This document shows positions 32,891 to 40,541 of a stretch of 40,541 nucleotides of DNA, in pieces. Numbering within the stretch: position 1 is the stretch's first letter; each line of letters opens with the position of its first letter. Below the pieces are notes generated by a model that searched no databases, had not been told where the DNA came from, and saw only the letters and a program-made list of their open reading frames with translations. Location: contig DASTYK010000161.1 in assembly GCA_035764935.1 (NCBI GenBank), positions 1-40,541 of the forward strand. Reading direction: 5' to 3'. This DNA is from Longimicrobiales bacterium. GTDB lineage: Bacteria > Gemmatimonadota > Gemmatimonadetes > Longimicrobiales > RSA9. Made by a program: the position numbers and the translations under genes.

Positions 32891-34508
32891 GCTCTTCGGC
32901 GCGCGTGATCTGCAGGTTGTTCCGGACCACTTCGTTGTCCGGGTTCAGCTCGAGCGCGCGCGTCCATGCACGCAGTGCCTGGTCACGGTTGCGGTTGCGG
33001 AGGTGCAGGTTGCCGAGCTTCGCCCAGACATCATCCCCGAGCGCGGGCTCCAGCTCGGCCGCTCGGCGATAGTGCTCGATCGCCTCCTCGAGCAGGCCGC
33101 GACGGTAGGACACGTCTCCCAGGTTCTTGTGTGCCTGGGCGATCCCGGGATCCTCCTCCATCGCGCGCCGGTACGAGCGATCCGCCGCGTCGAGATCCCC
33201 CCGTCGTTCGTGCAGCAGCCCTTCGAGCAGCAGCAGCGGCGCACATTCCGGGTAGAGCTGCAGGCCCGCCGCAACGAGACGGTCTGCCTGGTTGCGACGG
33301 CTGCGCACCGCGGCGCACAGCGCGGCGAGGTAGAAGTACGCGGCCGCAGGCTGCTCCTCCTCGGCGAGGCGCACGCGGTACTCCTCGAACTCGCGAGCAG
33401 CGGCGGCGTAGTGAGCGCCGGTCAGCAGCGTCGTTGCACGCTGCAGCGACACGAGCGGCGTGCCCGCACGCAGCCCCTCTGCCTCGTTCAGCACCAGCAG
33501 CGCGTCGGGCGTGCGACCCAGCCGCCGCAGCGCCACGGCGAGGTTGACGAACGCGCCATAGCGCGGGCCGGCGTCCTCCAGCAGGCTCTTGAGCTGGCGG
33601 ACCGCGTCGCGGTACTCGCGCCTGCGCAGTGAGATGAGCGCGAGCTGGAAGCGCGCAACGTGATCATTCGCGTCCAGGTCTGCGACCCGCTGGAACTCGC
33701 GCGACGCTTCATCGAGCATGCCTGCCCTGGCGAACGCGATGCCCAGGTTGCGTCGCTCCTGGATCTCGGCATCGCGCGCCCGGACGGGCTCCTCCGCGCG
33801 CCGGCCGACCTGGTGCGCGAAGCCCGCCTGCAGGAGTCCGAACAGCGCCTTGCCGACTTCGAACTCGGTGTAGCCGGTCTGGTCGACGATGTCGCCCAGC
33901 GCACGTGTGCCGTCGAGCAGCGGAACCAGGTCCTCCTGTTCCGGCGTGAGCGCCACGCTCGCGGTGTCGAGCCTGCTGTGGTCCACTTCGAAGAGCAGAT
34001 CGAACGAGGCGATCTTCTTCTCGATCAGGCTCCACTCGTCGACCCGACGTGCTGCCTCGAGCAGCAGGCTTTCCGGATTGATCGACACGACGACGTCCGC
34101 GGGGTCCGGCCTCTCGTCGACCTCGAAGAAGAAGTTGCCCCGCGACCACGTGAAGAGGTGGTAGATCGCCTCCTCGATCTGCATGCGGATGTAGCGTGTC
34201 AGGTCGCCCGGCGTGATGATGCGCCGCTCGACGAGCAGCTCGCCGACCCGCTTGTCCGGCTGCCGCGCCTGCTGCACCAGGACCTCGTCGAGCTGTTCCT
34301 GTGCGATCTCGCCGTCCCGCACGAGCAGATCGCCGAGCCGGTCACGCCGGTTGACGATGCGTGCGTACGTGATCCGGCCCTGGTCGAAGTAGATCTGGCC
34401 GAAACGCGAGCGGTCCGCGACGGACAGGCATCCGGTCTTCTGCCCCAGCGCCAGGAGCTGGCAGACATCAGCCAGGCTCGCTTCCTTGAGGCTGCCCTTG
34501 ATCGCCAT
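32883..34508 (-). CDS. DUF4388 (PATAN)-TPR protein, copy 2
   Basis: Scaffold-type protein of 541 residues. Residues 1-150 form a DUF4388/PATAN-like domain (MAIKGSLKEASLADVCQLLA, TGCLSVADRSRFGQIYFDQG), with a second related stretch (about 55-140). A winged-helix-like segment follows (about 190-235, DIVDQTGYTEFEVGKALFGL), then a TPR array (about 250-541). It is a clear relative of the protein at 38823-39950 in the same string. PATAN domains are linked in the literature to phosphorelay and GTPase signalling, with no enzymatic activity. ATG 34508 is 3 bases after the AAA+ gene. Exact partner unknown. Confidence 0.88.
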   Translation of the reverse strand: MAIKGSLKEASLADVCQLLALGQKTGCLSVADRSRFGQIYFDQGRITYARIVNRRDRLGDLLVRDGEIAQEQLDEVLVQQARQPDKRVGELLVERRIITPGDLTRYIRMQIEEAIYHLFTWSRGNFFFEVDERPDPADVVVSINPESLLLEAARRVDEWSLIEKKIASFDLLFEVDHSRLDTASVALTPEQEDLVPLLDGTRALGDIVDQTGYTEFEVGKALFGLLQAGFAHQVGRRAEEPVRARDAEIQERRNLGIAFARAGMLDEASREFQRVADLDANDHVARFQLALISLRRREYRDAVRQLKSLLEDAGPRYGAFVNLAVALRRLGRTPDALLVLNEAEGLRAGTPLVSLQRATTLLTGAHYAAAAREFEEYRVRLAEEEQPAAAYFYLAALCAAVRSRRNQADRLVAAGLQLYPECAPLLLLEGLLHERRGDLDAADRSYRRAMEEDPGIAQAHKNLGDVSYRRGLLEEAIEHYRRAAELEPALGDDVWAKLGNLHLRNRNRDQALRAWTRALELNPDNEVVRNNLQITRAEEHA

Positions 34509-34511
34509 GCC

Positions 34512-36365
34512 TCAGCCTGCCTCCGTCTCCAGCCAGTCTTCGACGTACGGCCACTGCCAGAGCACCTTCTCCGTACTGCGGAAGAAGTCGTCGATCGGCA
34601 GCTGCGGCTCCGATGGCGCCGCATCCTCGAGTACGTCCGTCAGATCCGGCTCGACCTGCGCCACCGGGATCTCCTGCGTCGCCAGTGCGACCCGTGGTTC
34701 CACCCACGCGGGCACGTCCCGCCCGGACTCACCCGGCGTCGCTACCGTGCGGGCGGCAACTTCCTCCTCCTCTTCGCTCTCGGCCAGCTCGACGACGAGC
34801 CCGCTCTCCAGCCGCGTGCGCAGCCGCTCCTCCAGCCCCTCGAGCGCGCGTGGCTGCACCTCCGCGGCAAAGACGAGCTGCCCGCCCGCCCGCACGATGT
34901 CATCGAAAAGATGGAACAGCTCCTCCTGTACGCGTTCCGTTCCGGCAATCGCATCGACGTCGTCGAGCAGAAGCAGCCGCGCACGGCGGTAGCGCGAGCG
35001 CCAGCCATCCACGTGGTTGCGCTGGATCGCGTCCATCAGCTCCTCGCCGAACTCCGGGCCGGTGAGGTACGCGATCGCGGTGTCGGGTGAGTGCCGGCGC
35101 ACCTCGTTCGCGAGGGCGACCAGCAGTGCGCTCTTGCCTGCTCCGGCGGGACCGTGCACGAACAGCGGATTGTAGCGGCTGGCGGGCGCTTCACCGACCG
35201 CGCGGGCCGCTCTCACCGCGAACAGCGAGGCCGGCAGCGCCAGCTCGTCGAAGCTGGGCGATGTCGACGGCTGCGGCAGCGAGCGGGTGCGCGCCTCGAC
35301 CGCCGCGAGCAGCGACTCCGCGTCGTGCAGCCGGTCGGGATTGCGCAGCACCTCGAGCCGCTCCAGCTCCGGCGCCTCCGCGTCCAGCTCGCGAATGCGT
35401 GTCCCGATCGAGCGAAGCCGCTCGATGTCGTTCTCGTACTCTTCGATCAGCGTGTCCGCATCCGCCTCGCTGACCGGCGTGTCCAGGGCCATCTCCAGGC
35501 GGCGTGTGCGGAACCCCTCGCCTTCCCAGCGCAGGATCGCATCCGCGAGCATCTGTTCCGCGGATACGCCGCTCACCACTTCGCCGACTGCACCGGCAAT
35601 GTCATTCAGGAACGCCCCGAACTCGTCGGCCTTGCGCGTCTCCACGCCCACGCCGAGCAGATGCGCGACCTCCTCGGCGGTCACGGTGCGCTCTTCCAGC
35701 TCCTGGACCGCGAGCACCCGGTTCAGTGCGCCCTGCAGCTCACGGACGTTGGTGAACTCCACACGGGCGAGCGTTTCCGCCACACCGGGTGCCAGGGTCT
35801 GCCCGCGCTCCTCGGCCTTGCTGCGCGCAATCACGATGCGCGTCTCGTACTCCGGGCTGCCGATGTCGGCGATCAGGCCCCCGCTGAAGCGCGTGAGCAG
35901 GCGCTGGTCGAGATCGTCGATCTCGGTCGGTGGCCGGTCACTCGCGAGCACGACCTGGCCGCCGCGCGCCGTGAGCAGATCCCACGCACGCAGCAGCTCC
36001 TCCTGTGCACCGCGCCGTCCTGCCAGGAACTGCACATCGTCGAGCAGCAGCAGGTCCGCATGCCGCAGGCGGTTCCGGAACGCGTCGCGCTCGCCCGCCT
36101 GGATCGCGCTCATGACGCCTTCGAGCAGGTGCTCGAGTGTCTCGTAGATGACGGTCAGGTTGGCGTGCACGCGGCGCGCGTGGACGCCGATCGCCATCAC
36201 GAGGTGCGTCTTGCCGAGCCCTGAATTGCTGTAGAGAAAGAGCGGGTTGTACGCGGCGCCCGGGGCGTCGGCAACACGACGCGCCGCCGCAGCGGCGAGG
36301 CGGTTGGCGGCGCCGACGACGAAGTTGTCGAAGGTGAAGCGCGTGTCCAGGTCCAGCGTGCTCAT
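34512..36365 (-). CDS. Tandem DnaA-like AAA+ protein without DnaA domain IV
   Basis: A 617-residue protein with two AAA+ modules. Module 1 (about 10-240) strongly resembles DnaA domain III: FDNFVVGAANRLA, NPLFLYSNSGLGKTHL (Walker A 46-53), LLLLDD (105-110), ASDRP sensor I, RLLTRF (155-160) and NVRELQGALNR sensor II. A helical linker (about 245-365) leads to module 2 (about 371-530): SFDELALPAS..., Walker A GPAGAGKS (405-412), LLLLDD (464-469), EERLRTRLESG; it lacks a sensor II/lid. A short acidic tail ends in DFFRSTEKVLWQWP. The HTH domain IV that DnaA uses to bind DnaA boxes is absent, so a replication-initiator role is unlikely. ATG overlaps the GTPase stop by 4 bases. Function unknown; a GTPase-linked polymer or switch is a guess. 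Confidence 0.9.
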   Translation of the reverse strand: MSTLDLDTRFTFDNFVVGAANRLAAAAARRVADAPGAAYNPLFLYSNSGLGKTHLVMAIGVHARRVHANLTVIYETLEHLLEGVMSAIQAGERDAFRNRLRHADLLLLDDVQFLAGRRGAQEELLRAWDLLTARGGQVVLASDRPPTEIDDLDQRLLTRFSGGLIADIGSPEYETRIVIARSKAEERGQTLAPGVAETLARVEFTNVRELQGALNRVLAVQELEERTVTAEEVAHLLGVGVETRKADEFGAFLNDIAGAVGEVVSGVSAEQMLADAILRWEGEGFRTRRLEMALDTPVSEADADTLIEEYENDIERLRSIGTRIRELDAEAPELERLEVLRNPDRLHDAESLLAAVEARTRSLPQPSTSPSFDELALPASLFAVRAARAVGEAPASRYNPLFVHGPAGAGKSALLVALANEVRRHSPDTAIAYLTGPEFGEELMDAIQRNHVDGWRSRYRRARLLLLDDVDAIAGTERVQEELFHLFDDIVRAGGQLVFAAEVQPRALEGLEERLRTRLESGLVVELAESEEEEEVAARTVATPGESGRDVPAWVEPRVALATQEIPVAQVEPDLTDVLEDAAPSEPQLPIDDFFRSTEKVLWQWPYVEDWLETEAG

Positions 36366-36988
36366 CCGCCACCCCTCGCCGCGACCGGATCGACCGGTGC
36401 GCGGAACCGGCGCGAAAGGCTCTGCAGCACGAGCTGGCTGATCGACTTCAGCGTGTCGAAGACACCGTTGCCGCTCAGGGCCGACGCAGGAAACGCGGGC
36501 ACCCCCCGGAAGTTCAGCAGGTCGTCCAGCTCTTCGATCGAGGCCACGCCGGGGAGATCCCGCTTGTTGTACTGCAGCACCATCGGGAACTCGCGAGGCT
36601 CGATGTTCTCCTCGAGCAGATTCTCGTGCAGGTTGCGCAGGCTCTCCATGTTCTCATCGAGCTGCTCGCGCTGCGAGTCCGCGACGAACACGACGCCGTC
36701 CGCACCGCGCAGCACCAGCTTGCGCGTCGCGTTGTAGTAGACCTGGCCCGGCACCGTGTAGAGCTGCATGCGCGTGCGGAAGCCGGAGATCGTGCCCAGG
36801 TCGAGCGGCAGGAAATCGAAGAACAGCGTGCGATCCGTTTCCGTAGCGAGCGAGACCATCGGTCCCTTCCGCTCCTCCGGCACGAACGCATGCACGTACT
36901 GCAGATTGCTCGTCTTGCCCGAACGGCCGGGGCCGTAATAGACGATCTTGCAGGTGATTTCCTTCGTCGAGTAATTGACCAGCGACAT
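36362..36988 (-). CDS. MglA-family small Ras-like GTPase
   Basis: Predicted GTP-binding switch. The 208-residue protein has the MglA-type P-loop YYGPGRSGKTSNLQYV (17-32), TRTLFFDFLPLDLG-like switch I (52-65), TVPGQVYYNATRKLVLRGADGVVFVADSQ-type switch II (VPGQ 79-82, without the Asp of classic Ras DxxG), the NKRD motif (141-144) and SALSGNGV. In Myxococcus and Thermus, MglA sets cell polarity and is controlled by roadblock GAP MglB. Here two roadblock genes lie immediately upstream. AGGGG is close to ATG 36988. Start extension upstream is unlikely. Confidence 0.93.
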   Translation of the reverse strand: MSLVNYSTKEITCKIVYYGPGRSGKTSNLQYVHAFVPEERKGPMVSLATETDRTLFFDFLPLDLGTISGFRTRMQLYTVPGQVYYNATRKLVLRGADGVVFVADSQREQLDENMESLRNLHENLLEENIEPREFPMVLQYNKRDLPGVASIEELDDLLNFRGVPAFPASALSGNGVFDTLKSISQLVLQSLSRRFRAPVDPVAARGGG

Positions 36989-36995
36989 CTCGCCC

Positions 36996-37490
36996 CTATC
37001 GACTGGATGCGTCAGGCTGGAACACGCGCTGGAGTCCCTCCTCCAGGTCGCGCTCGAACGTCTGCTGCGTGGTCTGCTCACCCGGCAGCACCCGGAACTC
37101 CGCGAGCTGTCCGACCTGCTCACTCAGCTTCCCGAAGAAGAGCTGCACCAGGCCGAGCGAGGATTCCGTGTCGAAGATCACCACGAAGATCAGGTCCTCG
37201 ACGGGTGTCCGCAGCGTTGCGAGGAACAGGTCCTGTTCCGTGCCGGCGTGATGGAGGTGCTGCCACGGCCCCGCACCGGTGAGCCGACCGAGCGCGTTCG
37301 CCGCTGCATGGGCTGCCGCGGCGAGCGACGCAACGTTCATCACCTCGTAGCGGCGCGCGAAGCCGTGCTGCGCGAGCACCTGTCCGCTGCCGGTCACGAC
37401 CAGGGCGATGCGCGCGCGCGATTCCCGCACGAACGTCTGGATCGGCGCACGCAGCGCCTCCACCACCCTCGGCAGCTCCGCGACTCTCAC
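36996..37490 (-). CDS. Roadblock/LC7-domain protein A (MglB-like)
   Basis: A 164-residue protein with a roadblock/LC7 fold (about 10-125: helix, VVTGSGQVLAQHG, NVASLAAAAHAAANALG, IFVVIFDTESSLGLVQLFF). Roadblock proteins dimerise and bind MglA-type GTPases, some as activating (GAP) factors. A C-terminal tail (about 130-164) is helical and acidic. The start is GTG 37490, overlapping the previous roadblock gene's stop. It is 7 bases before the GTPase gene, so it is the most probable regulator of it. Confidence 0.85.
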   Translation of the reverse strand: MRVAELPRVVEALRAPIQTFVRESRARIALVVTGSGQVLAQHGFARRYEVMNVASLAAAAHAAANALGRLTGAGPWQHLHHAGTEQDLFLATLRTPVEDLIFVVIFDTESSLGLVQLFFGKLSEQVGQLAEFRVLPGEQTTQQTFERDLEEGLQRVFQPDASSR

Positions 37491-37834
37491 TGCAGCGACT
37501 CCGCCGCCCGCTGCGTCTCGAGCCGGACCAGGCCCAGCTGGGCATCGCGCTCGGCAACCGCAATCACGAGCATCTCACCCGCGCTGGAAACGACCACGTG
37601 TCCCGCGGTCGCCTCCAGCTGCAGCGTGTGCACGCCGTCGTATCCTCCCGTCTGCGCGGCGCGCTGCGCCCCGCGATACATCGCGGCGGCGAGCGCTGCG
37701 ACCGCGCCGCTGTCCACGCCCGCAGCGACATCCGCCGCCACCGGCACACCCGCCTTCGCCTCCACCACGAGTGCACCAGCCACGCCGCTGACGCGGCTCA
37801 GCCGTTCCAGCGCGTCCGTGTAGCGGGCCGTCAT
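37487..37834 (-). CDS. Roadblock/LC7-domain protein B
   Basis: A 115-residue single roadblock domain: MTARYTDALERLSRVSGVAG, then ALVVEAKAGVPVAADV, an Ala-rich helix (about 40-58), TLQLEATAGHVVVSSAGEMLVIAVAE and a final helix. This is the classical MglB length and layout, with little beyond the fold. ATG 37834 overlaps the upstream gene's stop by 4 bases, and its own stop overlaps the GTG of roadblock A. It could pair with roadblock A or with the C-terminal domain of the TPR-roadblock protein. Confidence 0.85.
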   Translation of the reverse strand: MTARYTDALERLSRVSGVAGALVVEAKAGVPVAADVAAGVDSGAVAALAAAMYRGAQRAAQTGGYDGVHTLQLEATAGHVVVSSAGEMLVIAVAERDAQLGLVRLETQRAAESLQ

Positions 37835-38826
37835 GCGTACGCCTCCAGGAACTGCTGTGCGAGCGATGCCGCATGCGCCGCACTGCGCATCATCCAACCG
37901 GCCGGTGCACCGCTGCGGGCAACGAGCAGGATCACGGCGTCGGGTCCTGCGGGCGCGATGTGGAGCGCCGCGCTGCCTGCCTCGATGAGCAGCCCCTCCC
38001 ACGCCCCGAGCCCCAGCATCGCCGCGGTGCGTGCTGCTTCACCGGTGACGCTGCCGAGCACCGCGGCAAGCGCGTCGGCCGCCCTGTCACTGTCATCGAG
38101 CGCACCGGCCAGCACCATCCCGCGCGTGTCGAGCAGCAGCGCACCGAGCACCGGGCCGGTCACGATCGCGTCGAACAGCCGGGCAGGATCCGGAACTGCG
38201 TGCACGGGCGGCGCCGGCTGCTGCGCCGCGCTCCACGCAGGCTGGTCTGCCGGCGCGAGCGGTGCCCAGGCATCCGGCTCCGGCAGCACTGCCGGCTCGG
38301 GCGCTGCGCTCACCACGTCCGCCGCGCGCGTGTCAGCCGCCGCGGCGTGAGTCGTGAGCGGGTCGGGCGCCTGCGTCCAGGGCTCGACCGGGACCGGCGC
38401 GGCGTCTTCCGCATCCATCCGGTCGGCGACGAAGCGCAGTGCCTCGCGCACGGCCTCGTCATCCGGTCGTATCAGCGACGCGCGCTCCAGCCGGTTGCGC
38501 GCCTGTGCCAGCTGCCCGTTCTCCAGGTGACAGAACCCGAGTCCGCGCAGCGCATCGAAGTTGGACGGGTCGAGGCGCAGCACGAACGACCACTCGTCGG
38601 CCGCACGCGCGTAATCGCCGCGATCGATGTACAGCAGTGCGAGCAGCCCGTGCGCATCCGCGTTGTCGGGATGGTGCTCGAGACCGCGCAGACACAGCCG
38701 CAGCGCTGCGTCAGGTCGGTTCTGCCGCCGGTACGCGCGCGCGAGCGGCAGGAACACGAGCGACCTGGGATCGGCCGCCAGCTCCTCGCTCCAGCGCTGC
38801 AGGTCCGCCGGCAACGGCTTCTTCAT
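37831..38826 (-). CDS. TPR protein with C-terminal roadblock-like domain
   Basis: A 331-residue protein. Residues about 8-135 form TPR repeats (LARAYRRQNRPDAALRLCLRG, DNADAHGLLALLYIDRGDY, DPSNFDALRGLGFCHLENGQ). Residues about 140-205 are a Pro/Ala-rich linker. Residues about 210-331 form a roadblock-like domain (FDAIVTGPVLGALLLDTRGM..., LGSVTGEAARTAAMLGLGAW, AALHIAPAGPDAVILLVARSG). No catalytic residue applies to this fold. ATG 38826 overlaps the PATAN gene's stop by 4 bases. It is the third roadblock module in the string; the roadblock call here is weaker than for the other two. Confidence 0.78.
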   Translation of the reverse strand: MKKPLPADLQRWSEELAADPRSLVFLPLARAYRRQNRPDAALRLCLRGLEHHPDNADAHGLLALLYIDRGDYARAADEWSFVLRLDPSNFDALRGLGFCHLENGQLAQARNRLERASLIRPDDEAVREALRFVADRMDAEDAAPVPVEPWTQAPDPLTTHAAAADTRAADVVSAAPEPAVLPEPDAWAPLAPADQPAWSAAQQPAPPVHAVPDPARLFDAIVTGPVLGALLLDTRGMVLAGALDDSDRAADALAAVLGSVTGEAARTAAMLGLGAWEGLLIEAGSAALHIAPAGPDAVILLVARSGAPAGWMMRSAAHAASLAQQFLEAYA

Positions 38827-39950
38827 GCGATCAGTCCCTTTTCCACGATCCGTGCAATGTCCCGCACGGCGATCAGTCCGTTCGCGACCAGCTCGCGGCG
38901 CGTGCCGCTCGGCGCAACGCGCAGGTACGTTTCCCACGCATTGGCCGTGCGCTGCAGGTCGCCCGTCTGCACGGCCGAGTAGCCGAGATGGAAGTGCGCC
39001 TCCGCCGACATCGGATCGAGCAGCGCGGCGCGCGCGAATGCCTCCGTCGCGGCCCGCATGCGACTTTGCGCGAGCAGGGTCCGTCCCGACAGCAGTGCGA
39101 TGTCCGCGCGCTCGGGATACGACGACTCGAGATCCGATGCGAGCTTCTGCGCCTGCTCCAGCTCTCCGTCCTGCATCAGCCGCTCGATGTCCTGCATCGT
39201 CGCCTGGAGCTGCGCATCCGATACGCGCGTGTGCCGCTCCTCGACTTCGACCACGCCTGTGCTCACCAGCCCGAAGATCGTCTTTGCGACGTCGAAGGAG
39301 CTGCGTGCCAGGTCGGCCGCGATCTGGCGGACGTCGCGCTCGCCATCCACCTGTGCCAGCACTTCCCATTCCTCCGGCCGCAGGTCGAGCGGTGTGTCCG
39401 TGCGATCCGCGGTCGGCGCGAGCACCGGTATCGATTCGGGGCTGGGCACCTTGGACTCGAGCCGTGTCCACTCGTCGATGCGCCGCGCGCCCTCCATCAG
39501 CAGCGATTCGACACGCACGCGCGCGAGCAGCCGCGGGCCCGCCATGTCCGCGCGCTCCTCGAATTTGAAGTACCCCTCCGTCCACGCCATCACCTCGTAG
39601 ACGGTTTCCTCCATCTGGAACCGGAGCTGCTGCTCGAGCACGTCCTCGGCGATGCTGCCCATCTCCAGCAGCACCTCCGCCAGACGGCGCGTCGGATTCG
39701 CCCGCTGGATCTCCAGTGCCCGGTCCAGCTCGCGCTGCGTCAGCTTGCCCGCGCGGATCAGCAGCTGCCCCAGCCGACGCGTGGAGCGACGGCGCACCGC
39801 GAAGATGATCGTACCCTTCGCGAAGTGAATGATCGCCTCGTCGTTCCAGCGATCCGAGCGGACGGTCAGCACGCCTGTCTTGTGCGCCAGGTCGAGCAGC
39901 TGCAGCACGTCCTGGATGCTCAGCTCCTTGAGCGGCCCCTCGATCGCCAT
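38823..39950 (-). CDS. DUF4388 (PATAN)-TPR protein, copy 1
   Basis: A 375-residue protein with an N-terminal DUF4388/PATAN-like domain (MAIEGPLKELSIQDVLQLLD, KTGVLTVRSDRWNDEAIIHF), a middle winged-helix-like segment (about 195-240, DVRQIAADLARSSFDVAKTIFG) and a short TPR tail. Domain order and many residues match the protein at 32883-34508 (for example MAIxGxLKExS at the N-terminus), so the two are diverged duplicates within one operon. ATG 39950 is one base after the previous stop. PATAN proteins are known as adaptor-like domains in signalling; the specific partner is unknown. Confidence 0.87.
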   Translation of the reverse strand: MAIEGPLKELSIQDVLQLLDLAHKTGVLTVRSDRWNDEAIIHFAKGTIIFAVRRRSTRRLGQLLIRAGKLTQRELDRALEIQRANPTRRLAEVLLEMGSIAEDVLEQQLRFQMEETVYEVMAWTEGYFKFEERADMAGPRLLARVRVESLLMEGARRIDEWTRLESKVPSPESIPVLAPTADRTDTPLDLRPEEWEVLAQVDGERDVRQIAADLARSSFDVAKTIFGLVSTGVVEVEERHTRVSDAQLQATMQDIERLMQDGELEQAQKLASDLESSYPERADIALLSGRTLLAQSRMRAATEAFARAALLDPMSAEAHFHLGYSAVQTGDLQRTANAWETYLRVAPSGTRRELVANGLIAVRDIARIVEKGLIA

Positions 39951-39951
39951 C

Positions 39952-40541
39952 TCAGTGGCTCCAGTCCGGCGTCGGATCGACCGGCGCGTCAGGGTGCGTC
40001 GGCATCAGTGCCTCGAGTCCGGCCAGCGCATGCTGGTGACCCGGGTCGAAGTGCAGCACGCGTCGGAACGCAACACCGGCCTCCGTCACGCGCCCGAGGC
40101 GGGTCAGCAGTGTGCCCAGGCGCACGAGCCCGTCCAGGTGATACGGATCCACCGTCAGCAGATCGACGAGCACGTGCACCGCATCGCGCAGGTGTCCGCG
40201 CCTGGTCTCCAGGTCGGCCAGTGCGAATGCCGCTTCCCCGTAGCTCGGCAGCACGTCGAGCGCTGCACGGAATTCGCGCGCCGCGGCGTCCTCGTCGCCA
40301 CCCAGTGCGTACGAGCGGCCGAGCGCGACGCGCGCCGCGACCGCGAAGTCGTCGAGCTCGAGCGCCCGGCGCAGCACACGCTCCGCCGCAGCCATCTCGC
40401 CGATCCGGGCGTGCGCGGTGCCCGCAAGCACGAGCAGTGGCACATCGTCGGGGGACGCTGCGAGCGCACGATCGAGCGAGCGGCGTGCACGCGCCGCATC
40501 GCCGGCCATGAGTGCTGCCTCACCGACCATGCGCGCGCTCA
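39952..40541 (-). CDS. TPR-repeat protein (5' end beyond window)
   Basis: The visible 3' part encodes about 196 residues of TPR repeats (DAARARRSLDRALAASPDDVPLLV, AAERVLRRALELDDFAVAARVALGRS, DVLPSYGEAAFALADLE). The frame stays open to the right edge. The first in-frame ATG (40530) falls inside a TPR helix, so the real start most likely lies outside the window. It leads the string of signalling genes, one base before copy 1 of the PATAN-TPR gene. Confidence 0.75.
   Translation of the reverse strand, partial: SARMVGEAALMAGDAARARRSLDRALAASPDDVPLLVLAGTAHARIGEMAAAERVLRRALELDDFAVAARVALGRSYALGGDEDAAAREFRAALDVLPSYGEAAFALADLETRRGHLRDAVHVLVDLLTVDPYHLDGLVRLGTLLTRLGRVTEAGVAFRRVLHFDPGHQHALAGLEALMPTHPDAPVDPTPDWSH

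Noticed and set aside
34512-36365. The gene as the replication initiator dnaA with a nearby origin
   Set aside because: Domain IV (DNA-binding helix-turn-helix) is absent, there is a second AAA+ module, and no cluster of DnaA boxes, dnaN or gyrB is seen.

Overview
The window is GC-rich bacterial chromosome with tightly packed genes and many start/stop overlaps. The organism is a diderm that makes meso-diaminopimelate peptidoglycan: MurE carries the DNPR signature, and signal peptides, a lipoprotein and a Che system are present. The protein style and gene mix (TPR proteins, DUF4388/PATAN proteins, a DnaA-like tandem AAA+ protein, high GC) recall Gemmatimonadota. That placement is an impression; no rRNA or other marker is present to prove it.

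Region 1 (about 1-15083, minus strand) is a nearly complete division and cell wall (dcw) cluster, read mraZ-rsmH-ftsL-ftsI-murE-murF-mraY-murD-ftsW-murG-murC-ftsQ-ftsA. ftsZ is expected just beyond the left edge. Most junctions overlap by 1 or 4 bases. murB and ddl are absent. A clear sigma70-type promoter (TTGACG, 17 bp, TAGTAT) and a 10-bp periodic array of TGGGN MraZ boxes lie upstream of mraZ, so the cluster looks autoregulated.

Region 2 (15255-24221) is a mixed stretch: a YegS-type lipid kinase, a secreted TPR protein, two small unknown genes, a DECR1-like dienoyl-CoA reductase, an M1-type zinc peptidase, a small membrane protein, and a GntR/FCD regulator overlapping a Rieske oxygenase. 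An exact 18-bp palindrome lies just upstream of the regulator.

Region 3 (24308-28893) has a tRNA-Val(UAC), an SLC13-type permease with RCK_C domains, a small membrane protein, and a lipoprotein followed by a TPR-HD-GYP protein.

Region 4 (29109-40541, minus strand, continuing off the right edge) is the most unusual. It is one overlapping gene string: TPR protein (partial), PATAN-TPR, TPR-roadblock, two roadblock proteins, an MglA-family GTPase, a protein with two DnaA-like AAA+ modules but no DNA-binding domain, a second PATAN-TPR protein, CheR, CheD, CheB, and a membrane-anchored peptidase-MA protein. The likely theme is GTPase-controlled spatial or chemosensory signalling joined to receptor methylation and deamidation enzymes. 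No CheA, CheW or receptor gene is visible. The functional link is inferred from gene order.
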